Shown here in pieces: positions 1-7,771 of a stretch of 60,752 nucleotides of DNA; positions within the stretch are counted from its first letter, which is position 1; each line of letters starts with the position of its first letter. Origin of the DNA: Planctomycetota bacterium (GTDB taxonomy: Bacteria; Planctomycetota; UBA1135; UBA2386). Both the position numbers and the translations under genes were made by a program. The DNA is taken from positions 1 to 60,752 of the forward strand of contig JAEUHR010000051.1 of assembly GCA_016794425.1 (NCBI GenBank), read 5' to 3'. The notes under the pieces were generated by a model, which worked only from the letters and a program-made list of their open reading frames with translations, made no database searches and was not told the origin of the DNA.

Positions 1-2
1 CG

Positions 3-311
3 GTCGTGCACCGGGTTCTGGACCACCAACTCACCGACGACACCATGAAGAAGAAGTTCGTCTCGACGCTGACCCAGACCCGCGACGAAGGGCGCGCCGA
101 GGGGCGTTCGGTCGGGCTCGCGGAAGGCAAGGCCGAGGGCACCCGCGAAGGCCGCGCGACCCTGCTGCTGCGCCAGATCGCGCGCCGCTTCGGCACCGAC
201 GCCGCCGGCACCGCCGAACCCCGCCTCCGCACCAGGAGCCTCGCCGAACTCGACCGGCTCGCTGAACGCATCCTCGACGCCACCACGCTCGACGAGTTGT
301 TCTCCGCATGA
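3..311 (+). CDS. C-terminal part of an Rpn-family (PD-(D/E)XK) nuclease/putative transposase, partial
   Basis: The reading frame is open to the left edge of the window, so the gene starts upstream; about 103 codons are visible. The visible part begins with a charged alpha-helical stretch rich in EGRAEG-like repeats and ends in a DUF4351-like tail (LLRQIARRFG, then a Leu/Ala-rich helix ending ELFSA). This arrangement is the usual C-terminus of Rpn/YhgA-type recombination-promoting nucleases, whose catalytic PD-(D/E)XK domain would lie outside the window. The stop overlaps the start of the next gene by four bases (ATGA), which suggests translational coupling. The family call rests only on the tail; a coiled-coil fragment of another protein is possible. 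Confidence 0.6.
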   Translation, partial: VVHRVLDHQLTDDTMKKKFVSTLTQTRDEGRAEGRSVGLAEGKAEGTREGRATLLLRQIARRFGTDAAGTAEPRLRTRSLAELDRLAERILDATTLDELFSA

Positions 312-817
312 GCCCGCCGGGCCTGCCGCAGACCTGGATCCTGCGGCCGATCCGACCCGCCGACGACGCCGAGGTCGCGGCGACGATCCGCGACGTGATG
401 ACCGAGTTCCGGTGCACGGGCCAGGGCTTCGCGATCCACGACGCCGAAGTCGCCGCGATGAGCGCGCACTACGGCAGTGCGACAGCGCGCTACTACGTGG
501 TCGAACACAGTGGCACCGTGCAGGGCGGCGGCGGCTTCGCGCCGCTGGCCGGCAGCACCGTCGAGGCGGCCACCTGCGAACTGCGCAAGATGTACTTCCG
601 GCCGGCGGCGCGTGGGCTCGGCCTCGGTCACGCCCTGCTCGAACTGCTGCTGGCCGAGATGCGCGCGGCGGGGTTCCGGCGCTGCTACCTCGAGACGACG
701 TCGTGGATGACCGCAGCCCAGCACCTCTACCGCGCACACGGTTTCACGGCGTTGTGCCGCGCCGAGGGCGCCACCGGGCACCACGGCTGCGACCTGCACT
801 TCGCGCGGCCGCTGTGA
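308..817 (+). CDS. GNAT-family N-acetyltransferase
   Basis: A 169-residue protein of the GNAT fold, predicted to transfer an acetyl group from acetyl-CoA to an amine on an unknown substrate in the cytoplasm. The acetyl-CoA pyrophosphate-binding loop is visible as RPAARGLGLGHALLE (about residues 98-112), preceded by the beta-4 strand CELRKMYF and followed by YLETTSWMTAAQHLYRAHGF, the typical beta-5/alpha-4 ending. Its length is that of a single GNAT domain. The start ATG overlaps the stop of the preceding nuclease-family gene, so both are probably co-transcribed. The substrate cannot be read from the sequence. Confidence 0.85.
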   Translation: MSPPGLPQTWILRPIRPADDAEVAATIRDVMTEFRCTGQGFAIHDAEVAAMSAHYGSATARYYVVEHSGTVQGGGGFAPLAGSTVEAATCELRKMYFRPAARGLGLGHALLELLLAEMRAAGFRRCYLETTSWMTAAQHLYRAHGFTALCRAEGATGHHGCDLHFARPL

Positions 818-818
818 C

Positions 819-832
819 GCCACCGCGGTGGC
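819..832. terminator. Short perfect palindrome just after the GNAT stop codon
   Basis: A 14-base perfect palindrome (GCCACC/GCGGTGGC) begins one base after the GNAT stop. It could fold into a short GC-rich hairpin and act as a weak terminator, but there is no T-run. In such GC-rich DNA a 14-base palindrome could also occur by chance. Confidence 0.25.
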
Positions 833-953
833 ACCGGACCGTGCGCGCCGCCAGGTAGCCGAACGCCCCCTCGGCGACTAGGAACGACGGCGCCCACAGG
901 CACGCCGTCGGTAATGCCGATAGCCGGCGAAAGGCCCGAACCGACGCCGCACC

Positions 954-3434
954 ATGCTCCAACCGTTCCAAGGGGTCCTCGCGGACTGGCCGACCTGGTC
1001 GCAAGTCCTTCTCTGCACGGCGCTGCTGCTCGGCGTCGTGTTCCTCGGCGCCCCGCTGTGGCTGTGCGCCGCCGTGGTCGCCGTGCTCGGCATCGCCCTC
1101 GACGTCGCCTGGTGGGCCTGGCTCGTGATCGCGCCACCGTTCGCGGTGCTGCTGCTGCGGCCGCTGCGCCGGGCGCTGCTCAGCGACCGGCTGCTGCACT
1201 GGATGCGCAGCTCGGGCTTCATGCCGGCGATCTCCGACACCGAACGCGAGGCGATCGCCGCCGGCACGGTGTGGCTCGACGGCGAGCTGTTCTCCGGCAA
1301 GCCGAACCTGAAGCGGCTCGCCACCGCCGACTACCCGGACCTGACCGAAGAGGAGCGCGCGTTCCTCGACGGCCCGGTCGAAACGGTGTGCAAGATGACC
1401 GACGACTGGCGCGTGCACCAGGAACGCGACCTGCCGCCCGAGGTCTGGGCCTACCTGAAGCAGCAGCGCTTCTTCGGCCTGATCATCGCGAAGTCGTACG
1501 GCGGCCTCGGCCTGTCCGCCTCGGCCAACAGCGCGGTCGTCACCAAACTGACGTCGCGGTCGATGCCGCTCGCGATCACCGTGATGGTGCCGAACTCGCT
1601 GGGCCCGGCCGAACTGCTGTCGCACTACGGCACCGACGCGCAGAAGCAGCGCTGGCTGCCCGCGCTCGCGAGCGGCGACGAGATCCCGTGCTTCGCGCTG
1701 ACCGAACCGGGCGCCGGCTCCGACGCCGGCGCGATCAGTTCGACCGGCGTGGTGTTCCGCGGCGAGGACGGGCGGCTGATGCTGCGGCTGTCCTGGAACA
1801 AGCGCTACATCACGCTGGCCGCGGTCGCGACCGTGCTGGGCCTGGCGTTCCAGCTGCACGACCCCGACAACCTGCTCGGCAAGGGACCGCGCCCCGGCAT
1901 CACCTGCGCGCTGATCCCGACCAGCACGCCGGGCGTCGTGCTCGGCCGCCGGCACGACCCGATGGGCGTGCCGTTCTACAACTGCCCGACCAGCGGCAAG
2001 GACGTCGTCGTGCCGCTCGAAGATGCGATCCTCGGCGGTGCCGCCGGCGCCGGCCGCGGCTGGCAGATGCTGATGGAATGCCTCGCCGCGGGCCGCGGCA
2101 TCTCGCTGCCGGCGACCGCGGTCGGCGGCGCGCAGCTGGTCGCGCGGGCCGTCGGCGCCTACGCCGCGGTGCGCCAGCAGTTCGGCCTGGCGATCGGCCG
2201 CTTCGAAGGCATCGAGGAACCGCTGGCGCGCATCGCCGGCAGCACGTGGCTGCTCGAGGCCGCGCGCCGCTACGTCTGCGGCGGTCTCGACGCCGGCCAG
2301 AAGCCGGCGGTCGTCACCGCGATCGCGAAGTACAACACGACCGAGCTGTGGCGCGCCGTGGTCAACGACGGCATGGACGTGATGGGCGGCGCGGCGATCT
2401 CGCGCGGCCCGCGCAACCTGATCGCGCACGGCTACATCGGCACGCCGATCTGCATCACCGTCGAAGGCGCCAACATCCTGACCCGCACGCTGATGATCTT
2501 CGGCCAGGGCGCGATCCGCTGCCACCCGCACGCCTACGCCGAGATCGACGCGATCGCGAAGAACGACCGCCGGGCGTTCGACGCGAACTTCTGGCGCCAC
2601 ACCGGCCACGTGCTGCGCAACGCCGTGCGCACGGTGCTGCTCGGCCTCTCGCGCGGTTGGCTGACCTGGACGCCCGGCGGCGCGACGACGCGGCGCCACT
2701 GGCGGCGGCTGAACTGGGCCTCGGCCGAGTTCGCGCTGCTGGCCGACGTCGCGATGGGCGCGCTCGGCGGCGACCTGAAGCGCAAGGAGAAGATCACCGG
2801 CCGGTTCGCCGACTGGTTCTCGTGGCTGTTCCTCGCCAGCGCCGCACTGCGCCGCTACGAGGCCGACGGCCGCCGCAGCGAGGACGCGCCGCTGCTGCAC
2901 TGGACGCTGGAGACGGCGTTCGCGCGCATGCAGACCGCGCGCGAGGGCCTGTTCCAGAACCTGCGGCTGCCGGTGCTGGGCCACGCGCTGCGCTGGCCCG
3001 GCGGCCTGTGGGCGCGCATCAACCCGTTCGGCAAGGGCCCGACCGACGGCACCGGCCAGCGCGTCGCGCGCACGCTGCTCGAGCCGGGCTCGCAGCGCGA
3101 CCGGCTGACCAGCCGCATCCACCTGCCGCAGGACCCGACCTCGGCGCTCGGCCGCCTCGAACACGCGCTGCAGCTGTGCGCCGACGCGGAACCGGTGCTG
3201 AAGAAGCTGAAGGACGCCGTGCGCCAGGGCCGCCTGCCCAAGGCACGGCCGGCGCAGCTGCTGGACCAGGCCTGCGAGGGCGGCATCCTGACCGACGCCG
3301 AGCGGCGCCTGGTGCAGGACGCCGAGCTGGCTCGGGCCGAGGCGGTGGCGGTCGACAGCTTCGCGCTCGACGAGTACCTGCGCACCGCGGCGCCCGCCGA
3401 CCCCGCCGCGCCGGAACTGGCCGCGAGCCGCTGA
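954..3434 (+). CDS. fadE: FadE-type acyl-CoA dehydrogenase
   Basis: An 826-residue flavoprotein that matches the bacterial FadE family in length (E. coli FadE is 814) and order: two N-terminal hydrophobic segments (about residues 15-70), the acyl-CoA dehydrogenase N-terminal helical domain, the FAD/substrate middle domain with LTEPGAGSDAG, and the C-terminal helical domain with TVEGANILTRTLM holding the likely catalytic glutamate. A roughly 300-residue DUF1974-like tail follows. It should catalyse the first step of fatty acid beta-oxidation, oxidising acyl-CoA to trans-2-enoyl-CoA at the membrane. ATG 954 is chosen because the membrane segment follows directly. No other beta-oxidation gene is adjacent; a second, divergent paralogue lies at 50345-52453. 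Confidence 0.92.
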   Translation: MLQPFQGVLADWPTWSQVLLCTALLLGVVFLGAPLWLCAAVVAVLGIALDVAWWAWLVIAPPFAVLLLRPLRRALLSDRLLHWMRSSGFMPAISDTEREAIAAGTVWLDGELFSGKPNLKRLATADYPDLTEEERAFLDGPVETVCKMTDDWRVHQERDLPPEVWAYLKQQRFFGLIIAKSYGGLGLSASANSAVVTKLTSRSMPLAITVMVPNSLGPAELLSHYGTDAQKQRWLPALASGDEIPCFALTEPGAGSDAGAISSTGVVFRGEDGRLMLRLSWNKRYITLAAVATVLGLAFQLHDPDNLLGKGPRPGITCALIPTSTPGVVLGRRHDPMGVPFYNCPTSGKDVVVPLEDAILGGAAGAGRGWQMLMECLAAGRGISLPATAVGGAQLVARAVGAYAAVRQQFGLAIGRFEGIEEPLARIAGSTWLLEAARRYVCGGLDAGQKPAVVTAIAKYNTTELWRAVVNDGMDVMGGAAISRGPRNLIAHGYIGTPICITVEGANILTRTLMIFGQGAIRCHPHAYAEIDAIAKNDRRAFDANFWRHTGHVLRNAVRTVLLGLSRGWLTWTPGGATTRRHWRRLNWASAEFALLADVAMGALGGDLKRKEKITGRFADWFSWLFLASAALRRYEADGRRSEDAPLLHWTLETAFARMQTAREGLFQNLRLPVLGHALRWPGGLWARINPFGKGPTDGTGQRVARTLLEPGSQRDRLTSRIHLPQDPTSALGRLEHALQLCADAEPVLKKLKDAVRQGRLPKARPAQLLDQACEGGILTDAERRLVQDAELARAEAVAVDSFALDEYLRTAAPADPAAPELAASR

Positions 3435-3463
3435 GCCGCGGCCGCGCCGGCCGCAATCGCCGC

Positions 3464-3492
3464 GGGACATCGCGCCCGCGGCCGGCTAGCCT
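3464..3492 (+). promoter_or_regulatory. Candidate sigma-70 promoter of the dCTP deaminase gene
   Basis: GGGACA (3464-3469) and TAGCCT (3487-3492) are separated by 17 bases and resemble -35 and -10 elements. Initiation about 8 bases after the -10 would fall near GTG 3501, implying a leaderless or nearly leaderless mRNA. Confidence 0.4.
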
Positions 3493-3494
3493 CG

Positions 3495-4598
3495 GTGCCC
3501 GTGACCGACGGCATCCTCGTCTACCAGCAGATCCGCCAGCTGATCGAGCGCGGCGCGCTGCAGTCCACCCCGGCGATCGCGCCGACGCAGATCCAGCCGA
3601 GCTCGCTGGACCTGCGGCTCGCGACCCGCGGCTACCGCGTGCGCTCCGGCTTCCTGCCCGAGAACGTGCGCGTCGCCGACCGGCTCGAGGAGATGACGCT
3701 CTACGCGTTCGACCTCACCGATGGGGCCGTGCTCGAGAAGGGCCACTGCTACATCGTGCCGTTGCTCGAGCGCATCGCCGAGCCGCTGCCGCACCTGATC
3801 CGCGCCAACCCGAAGTCGTCGACCGGCAGGCTCGACCTGTTCACGCGCCTGCTCGCCGACCGCTGCGGCCGCTTCGAGACGGTGCCGCCGGGCTACACCG
3901 GTCCGCTCTACCTCGAGATCGTGCCACGCAGCTTCCCGGTGCGCGTGCGCACCGGCCTGTCGCTGTGCCAGATCCGCTTCTCGCAGGGCAACGCGGCGCT
4001 GTCCGACGACGACCTGCGCGCCGAACACCGCCGCGCGCCGCTGTTGTTCGACGACCGCGGCACGCCGCTGCCGCTCGAACGTCTGCGCATCGACCGCGGC
4101 CTGATGATGGGCGTCGCGATCCGTCGCGACCGCGACATCCAGGGCCCGGTCGGCTACGTCGCGCGCCGCTACACCGGCATCGTCGACATGCAGCACGAGG
4201 CCGGCCACGACGCCGACGCGTTCTTCGAACCGGTGCCCGAACCGAAGGACGCCCGCCTGATCGTCGAGCCCGAGGAGTTCTACATCTTCGCCTCGAAGGA
4301 ACGGATCCGCGTGCCGAAGCACCTGGCCGCCGAGATGGTCGCCTACGACGTCGGCATCGGCGAGCTGCGCACCAACTACGCCGGCTTCTTCGACAACGGC
4401 TTCGGCGGCGAGCACGGCACGCGCGCGGTGCTCGAGGTGCGCCCCCACGACGTGCCGTTCCTGCTCGAGGACGGCCAGGTGTTCTTCAAGCTCGAGTTCT
4501 TCCGCACCCAGGAGACGCCGGAAGTCGTCTACGGTGACCGCCGTCTCAGTTCGCACTACCAGGGCCAGGCCCTGAAGCTCAGCAAGCACTTCCGCTGA
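3495..4598 (+). CDS. dcd: 2'-deoxycytidine 5'-triphosphate deaminase, duplicated-domain form
   Basis: A 367-residue protein of the long dCTP deaminase family (PF06559 type), about twice the length of E. coli Dcd. It deaminates dCTP to dUTP for dTTP synthesis. The N-terminal half has SSLDLRL, a KSSTGRLDLF motif and GYTGPLYLE, matching the Ser/Arg substrate loop and the catalytic-glutamate strand of Dcd/dUTPase folds. The C-terminal half repeats the fold, ending HGTRAVLEVRPH. GTG codons at 3495 and 3501 are both possible starts; the second fits the -10 box better. The GspF-like gene starts five bases downstream, suggesting co-transcription. Confidence 0.88.
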   Translation: MPVTDGILVYQQIRQLIERGALQSTPAIAPTQIQPSSLDLRLATRGYRVRSGFLPENVRVADRLEEMTLYAFDLTDGAVLEKGHCYIVPLLERIAEPLPHLIRANPKSSTGRLDLFTRLLADRCGRFETVPPGYTGPLYLEIVPRSFPVRVRTGLSLCQIRFSQGNAALSDDDLRAEHRRAPLLFDDRGTPLPLERLRIDRGLMMGVAIRRDRDIQGPVGYVARRYTGIVDMQHEAGHDADAFFEPVPEPKDARLIVEPEEFYIFASKERIRVPKHLAAEMVAYDVGIGELRTNYAGFFDNGFGGEHGTRAVLEVRPHDVPFLLEDGQVFFKLEFFRTQETPEVVYGDRRLSSHYQGQALKLSKHFR

Positions 4599-4603
4599 CC
4601 ACG

Positions 4604-5497
4604 ATGTTGTCGATCGCCGCCGACGAGCGCGCCGCGATGCAGTTCGACGAGCTGGCCTCGCTGCTCGACGCGGGCCTGCCGACGTCCCAGCTCGGCGCCA
4701 GGGGCGGCGACGGCGAACGCACCGCGATCGAACTGCTGCGGCGCCGCGACGTGCGCCTCTCGCCGAGCGACGAGGTCGTGCTGGCCGCCGCCTGGCGGTC
4801 GGGCCGCGTCGGTCCGGCGCTGCGCGCGCGCGCCGAGCAGCGCCGCCAGCGTGCGGCGCAGCGGCGCAACCTGCTGCTGCACCTGCTGTATCCGGCCGCG
4901 CTGCTCGGCGTCGCGATGCTGGCCTCGCTGGCGACGGCCCCGGTGATCGGCCACTACGGCTTCCCGATCGGCCTCACGGTGTTGCTGGCGCTGCTGGTCG
5001 CGGTCGCGTTCGGGTTGCGGCGCGGCCTGCGCCGCGGCGACGAACGCTGCAACCGTCTGCCGGTGGTCGGCCGGCTCGTGACCGACCTCGCCGAGATCCC
5101 CTACCTCGAGACCCTGCAGTCGCTCTACGGCGCCGGCGTGCCGATCGTCGAGGCCCACGCGAACGCGCTGGCCGCGGTGCCGAACCCGGCGCTGCAGCGC
5201 CGGCTGGCGGTCGCCGGCCGCGTGCTCGGCAGCGGCCGCACGCTGACCGAGGCGCTGGCGGAGGCCGTGGCACTGCATCCGGACACCCGCTCGCTGCTCG
5301 CCGCGGGGGAACGCGCCGGCACGCTCGAGGACGCGCTGACCCGGGCCCTGCAGCGGCGCCGCGAGGTCAGCCAGCGCAGTGTGGCCCTGCTGCTGCGGTC
5401 GATCGCGGTCGGCATCTACGCGCTGGCGGCGGCGATCGCGGTGGCGCTGATCCTGAGCTTCTGGTTCTCGCTGTACGGCCAGCTGCGCTGGCGCTGA
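4604..5497 (+). CDS. GspF/PilC-like type II secretion F-domain membrane protein, short orphan form
   Basis: A 297-residue inner-membrane protein with a recognisable T2SSF domain in its C-terminal half: LETLQSLYGAGVPIVEA, then GRTLTEALAEA, then AAGERAGTLEDAL, ending in a hydrophobic segment IAVALILSFWFSLYGQL. Two more membrane segments lie near residues 86-130. Classical GspF/PilC proteins are about 400 residues with two complete T2SSF domains; here the first domain is reduced to a short remnant (ASLLDAGLPTSQL, and the RNLLLHLLYPAALL helix). No secretin, ATPase or pseudopilin gene is nearby, so it may serve a dispersed secretion or pilus machine or another role. Confidence 0.75.
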   Translation: MLSIAADERAAMQFDELASLLDAGLPTSQLGARGGDGERTAIELLRRRDVRLSPSDEVVLAAAWRSGRVGPALRARAEQRRQRAAQRRNLLLHLLYPAALLGVAMLASLATAPVIGHYGFPIGLTVLLALLVAVAFGLRRGLRRGDERCNRLPVVGRLVTDLAEIPYLETLQSLYGAGVPIVEAHANALAAVPNPALQRRLAVAGRVLGSGRTLTEALAEAVALHPDTRSLLAAGERAGTLEDALTRALQRRREVSQRSVALLLRSIAVGIYALAAAIAVALILSFWFSLYGQLRWR

Positions 5498-5507
5498 CCC
5501 CAACCCA

Positions 5508-5536
5508 CTGACGGTTGGCGGATTTCCGCTTACGCT
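5508..5536 (+). promoter_or_regulatory. Candidate promoter of the ECF sigma/anti-sigma operon
   Basis: CTGACG (5508-5513) and TACGCT (5531-5536) are spaced by 17 bases and resemble a housekeeping promoter. The start codon at 5571 would leave a leader of roughly 27 bases, with AAGG about 13 bases before the ATG. Confidence 0.4.
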
Positions 5537-5570
5537 CGCGGGGCCCCCCGGCTCCAAGGCGCAACGGAAC

Positions 5571-6155
5571 ATGCACCCGCGCGTGGGATCACGACCGCAG
5601 CCGAGCGAACCGACCGAACACGAACGGCTGTGGCTCGGCCGCTGCCAGGCCGGCGACGGCGCAGCCTTCCAGCCGCTGATGCGCCCCTACCTGGCCGGCC
5701 TGCTGGCGCTGGCGCGCCGGCACTGCCGCGACCCGCACTGGGCCGAGGACCTGGTCCAGGAGACCCTGGTCCGCGCCTTCCGCGGCCTGCCGGCCTTCCG
5801 CGGCGACGCCGCGCTGCGCACGTGGCTCTACCGGATCCTGGTGCGGCTGGCGTCCGAACCGCAGCGCTGGCAGCGCTCGTTCCGGGCCGAACCGCTCGAC
5901 GTCGACGTGCCCGACGGTCTCGGCACGCCAGCCGCCGACGCGGCGATGGCGCGCGAGCTGCAGGACCGGCTCGACGAGGCGATGGAACGGCTGACGCCGC
6001 GCCAGCGCACGGCCCTGCACCTGCGCGCCGTCGAAGGCATGGACTACGCCGCGATCGCCGCCGTGCTGGCCTGCACGCCGGTCGCGGCACGCATGCACGT
6101 GCTGGCCGCCCGCCGCAAGGTGCTCGACCGCGTCCGGGAGCACCTCGAACCATGA
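5571..6155 (+). CDS. ECF-family RNA polymerase sigma factor
   Basis: A 194-residue sigma factor with only regions 2 and 4. Region 2 is seen as HWAEDLVQETLVRAFRGL followed by LRTWLYRILVRL (about residues 60-100), binding core polymerase and the -10 element. Region 4 is LTPRQRTALHLRAVEGMDYAAIA (about 143-165), the -35-reading helix-turn-helix. It directs transcription of an unknown regulon. Its stop overlaps the start of the next gene by four bases, and that gene encodes a zinc-finger anti-sigma protein, a standard ECF pair. Confidence 0.92.
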   Translation: MHPRVGSRPQPSEPTEHERLWLGRCQAGDGAAFQPLMRPYLAGLLALARRHCRDPHWAEDLVQETLVRAFRGLPAFRGDAALRTWLYRILVRLASEPQRWQRSFRAEPLDVDVPDGLGTPAADAAMARELQDRLDEAMERLTPRQRTALHLRAVEGMDYAAIAAVLACTPVAARMHVLAARRKVLDRVREHLEP

Positions 6156-7687
6156 ACCGCACGACGCCGAGCCCCGACTGCCCGCGCAGCGACGCCGTGC
6201 TGGCGCGCTTCCTCGACGGCGACGTCGACGACGGCAGTGGCTTCGCGCTGGTCGACGACGCGACGCTGCGAGCGCACCTGCAGGACTGCGCCGCGTGCCG
6301 GCGCCAGCTGCAGCGCGCGCGGCGGCTCGACGCCGTGCTCGCGGCGCGGGTCGGCACCGCCGGCCGCGGCGAACTCGATCCACTGGCGCAACGCTGGTTC
6401 GCGGCCGTGACCGCGGCGACGCCGGCAACCGTGGCGGCGGCAACCGTGGCGCCGGCAACCGTGACGCCGGCAAACGTGGCGCGCGTCGCGGTGTGGCCCG
6501 CGGCGGCACTGCTGGTGCTGGCGGTGCTGGCGGCGTGGTCGACGTGGGCGTTCGCCGCCGCGGAACGACGGGCGGCCGCCGAAGTGTGCGCGAGCCTGCC
6601 GGCCACGGGCCTGCCGGACACGGGCCTGCCGGCCGGCTGCCGGTCGGACGTGCCGGCCGCGCCGACCGCCGCCGCCGCGGTGCCGCTGCGCCAGGCCAGC
6701 GTCACCGACATCGAGGTCGCTGGCGGCACCCTGCGCCGGCGCAGCCGGCCGCCGGTCGAGGCACCGGCACCGGACCGCCGGCTGGCCTGGCGGACGATCG
6801 GCGATCGGTCGGCGCCGACCGAACAGCGGCTCGCCGCACTGGCGCAGGTCACGCCGCCACGCGCGCCGCTGCCGACGCACGCGTTTCTGGACCAGTTGGC
6901 GGTCCTGGCCGGGCTCGGCGACCGCGGCGGTGGCGAACGCGAACTGCACGGCCGCTGCCTCGCCCTCGTGCGCGGCGACGCGCTGTTCCAGCAGCAACTG
7001 CGGTCGGCGCTGCAGCTGGCCGAGACCCGCCGCGGCGCCCCCACCGACACCGACCTGGCCGCACTGACGGTCGCCGCGCGCCTCGGCGTGCCGACGCTCG
7101 ACGCCGCCCTGGTGCGGCTGATGCGGCGCCATCCCGAACGCCCGCCGGTGCTGGCCGCAGCACTGCGCTGCGGCGCGCGCGCGGTCGGCGCCGCCGATCT
7201 GCTGCTCGACGTCTGGCACGACCTGGTGGCCCGCGGCGAGATCGCCGACACCGATGCCGCACCGATGGCCTGGTTCCGCCACCAGCCCGACCACGTGTTC
7301 GACGAGGTCGCCGCGGCGCTGGCGCAGACCGGCTCGTCGCCGCAGCGCGTGCGCTGCCTGCTGGCGCTGGGCGAAGCCAGCGGCGCGCCCACGTTGCAGC
7401 TGCTGCTCGACTGGCTGCAGCGCGGTTCGTTCCTCGAGAGCCATGCGGCCGCGTTCGCGCTGGCGCACCGCCCGCGGCACGAGCTCGCCGACCTGGCGGC
7501 GCAGTGTCAGGACGACCACCTGCTGCGAGCGGCGCTGGCGCGCGCCGGGCTGCCCGCGACCGTCGATTGGCTCGCGGCGCTCGGGCTCGACGCCGAAGCG
7601 CGCGCGCTGCTGCGGCACGGTTCGTTCGCCGAGTTCCCGCGCGTCGCCGGCTGGTTCCGCGGCACGGTCGCCGCGCTCGACGACTGA
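6152..7687 (+). CDS. Membrane-anchored zinc-finger anti-sigma factor with large extracytoplasmic domain
   Basis: A 511-residue protein. Residues 42-49 (HLQDCAAC) form the H-x3-C-x2-C zinc-binding anti-sigma (ZAS) motif, predicted to hold the adjacent ECF sigma factor at the membrane. Four pentapeptide repeats of the type PATVA (residues 91-110, DNA 6421-6480) lead into a single membrane helix (about 110-135), followed by a long helical, Leu/Ala/Arg-rich region resembling HEAT-type repeats. ATG 6152 is chosen because it overlaps the sigma stop. The C-terminal part is much larger than in most anti-sigma factors and probably senses an envelope signal; what it senses is unknown. Confidence 0.75.
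   Translation: MNRTTPSPDCPRSDAVLARFLDGDVDDGSGFALVDDATLRAHLQDCAACRRQLQRARRLDAVLAARVGTAGRGELDPLAQRWFAAVTAATPATVAAATVAPATVTPANVARVAVWPAAALLVLAVLAAWSTWAFAAAERRAAAEVCASLPATGLPDTGLPAGCRSDVPAAPTAAAAVPLRQASVTDIEVAGGTLRRRSRPPVEAPAPDRRLAWRTIGDRSAPTEQRLAALAQVTPPRAPLPTHAFLDQLAVLAGLGDRGGGERELHGRCLALVRGDALFQQQLRSALQLAETRRGAPTDTDLAALTVAARLGVPTLDAALVRLMRRHPERPPVLAAALRCGARAVGAADLLLDVWHDLVARGEIADTDAAPMAWFRHQPDHVFDEVAAALAQTGSSPQRVRCLLALGEASGAPTLQLLLDWLQRGSFLESHAAAFALAHRPRHELADLAAQCQDDHLLRAALARAGLPATVDWLAALGLDAEARALLRHGSFAEFPRVAGWFRGTVAALDD
6421..6480 (+). repeat. Four tandem 15-base repeats inside the anti-sigma gene
   Basis: Four near-identical 15-base units (consensus GCCGGCAACCGTGGC) run head to tail and encode the pentapeptides PATVA, AATVA, PATVT and PANVA just before the membrane helix. 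A further two and a half 15-base units (GCCTGCCGGACACGG type) follow at 6594-6636, encoding LPATG, LPDTG and LPAG. Copy number in both could vary by replication slippage without breaking the frame. Confidence 0.85.
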
Positions 7688-7771
7688 AGCGCCGCGTCCG
7701 CGCGCAGCGCCGCAGCCATCGCCGCATCCGTCCCGCATCCCACCCACTCCAAAGCCCGAGGCCGACCGCCG

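Noticed and set aside
744..3470. Open frame of about 908 codons on the minus strand opposite fadE
   Set aside because: It is an antisense shadow of the GC-rich fadE gene: Arg/Ala/Gly-rich, without domain motifs, and the plus-strand gene has complete family features.
6594..6636. LPATG/LPDTG motifs in the anti-sigma protein as sortase signals
   Set aside because: Sortase signals need a following membrane helix and basic tail at the C-terminus; here they come from a 15-base DNA repeat in the middle of the protein.
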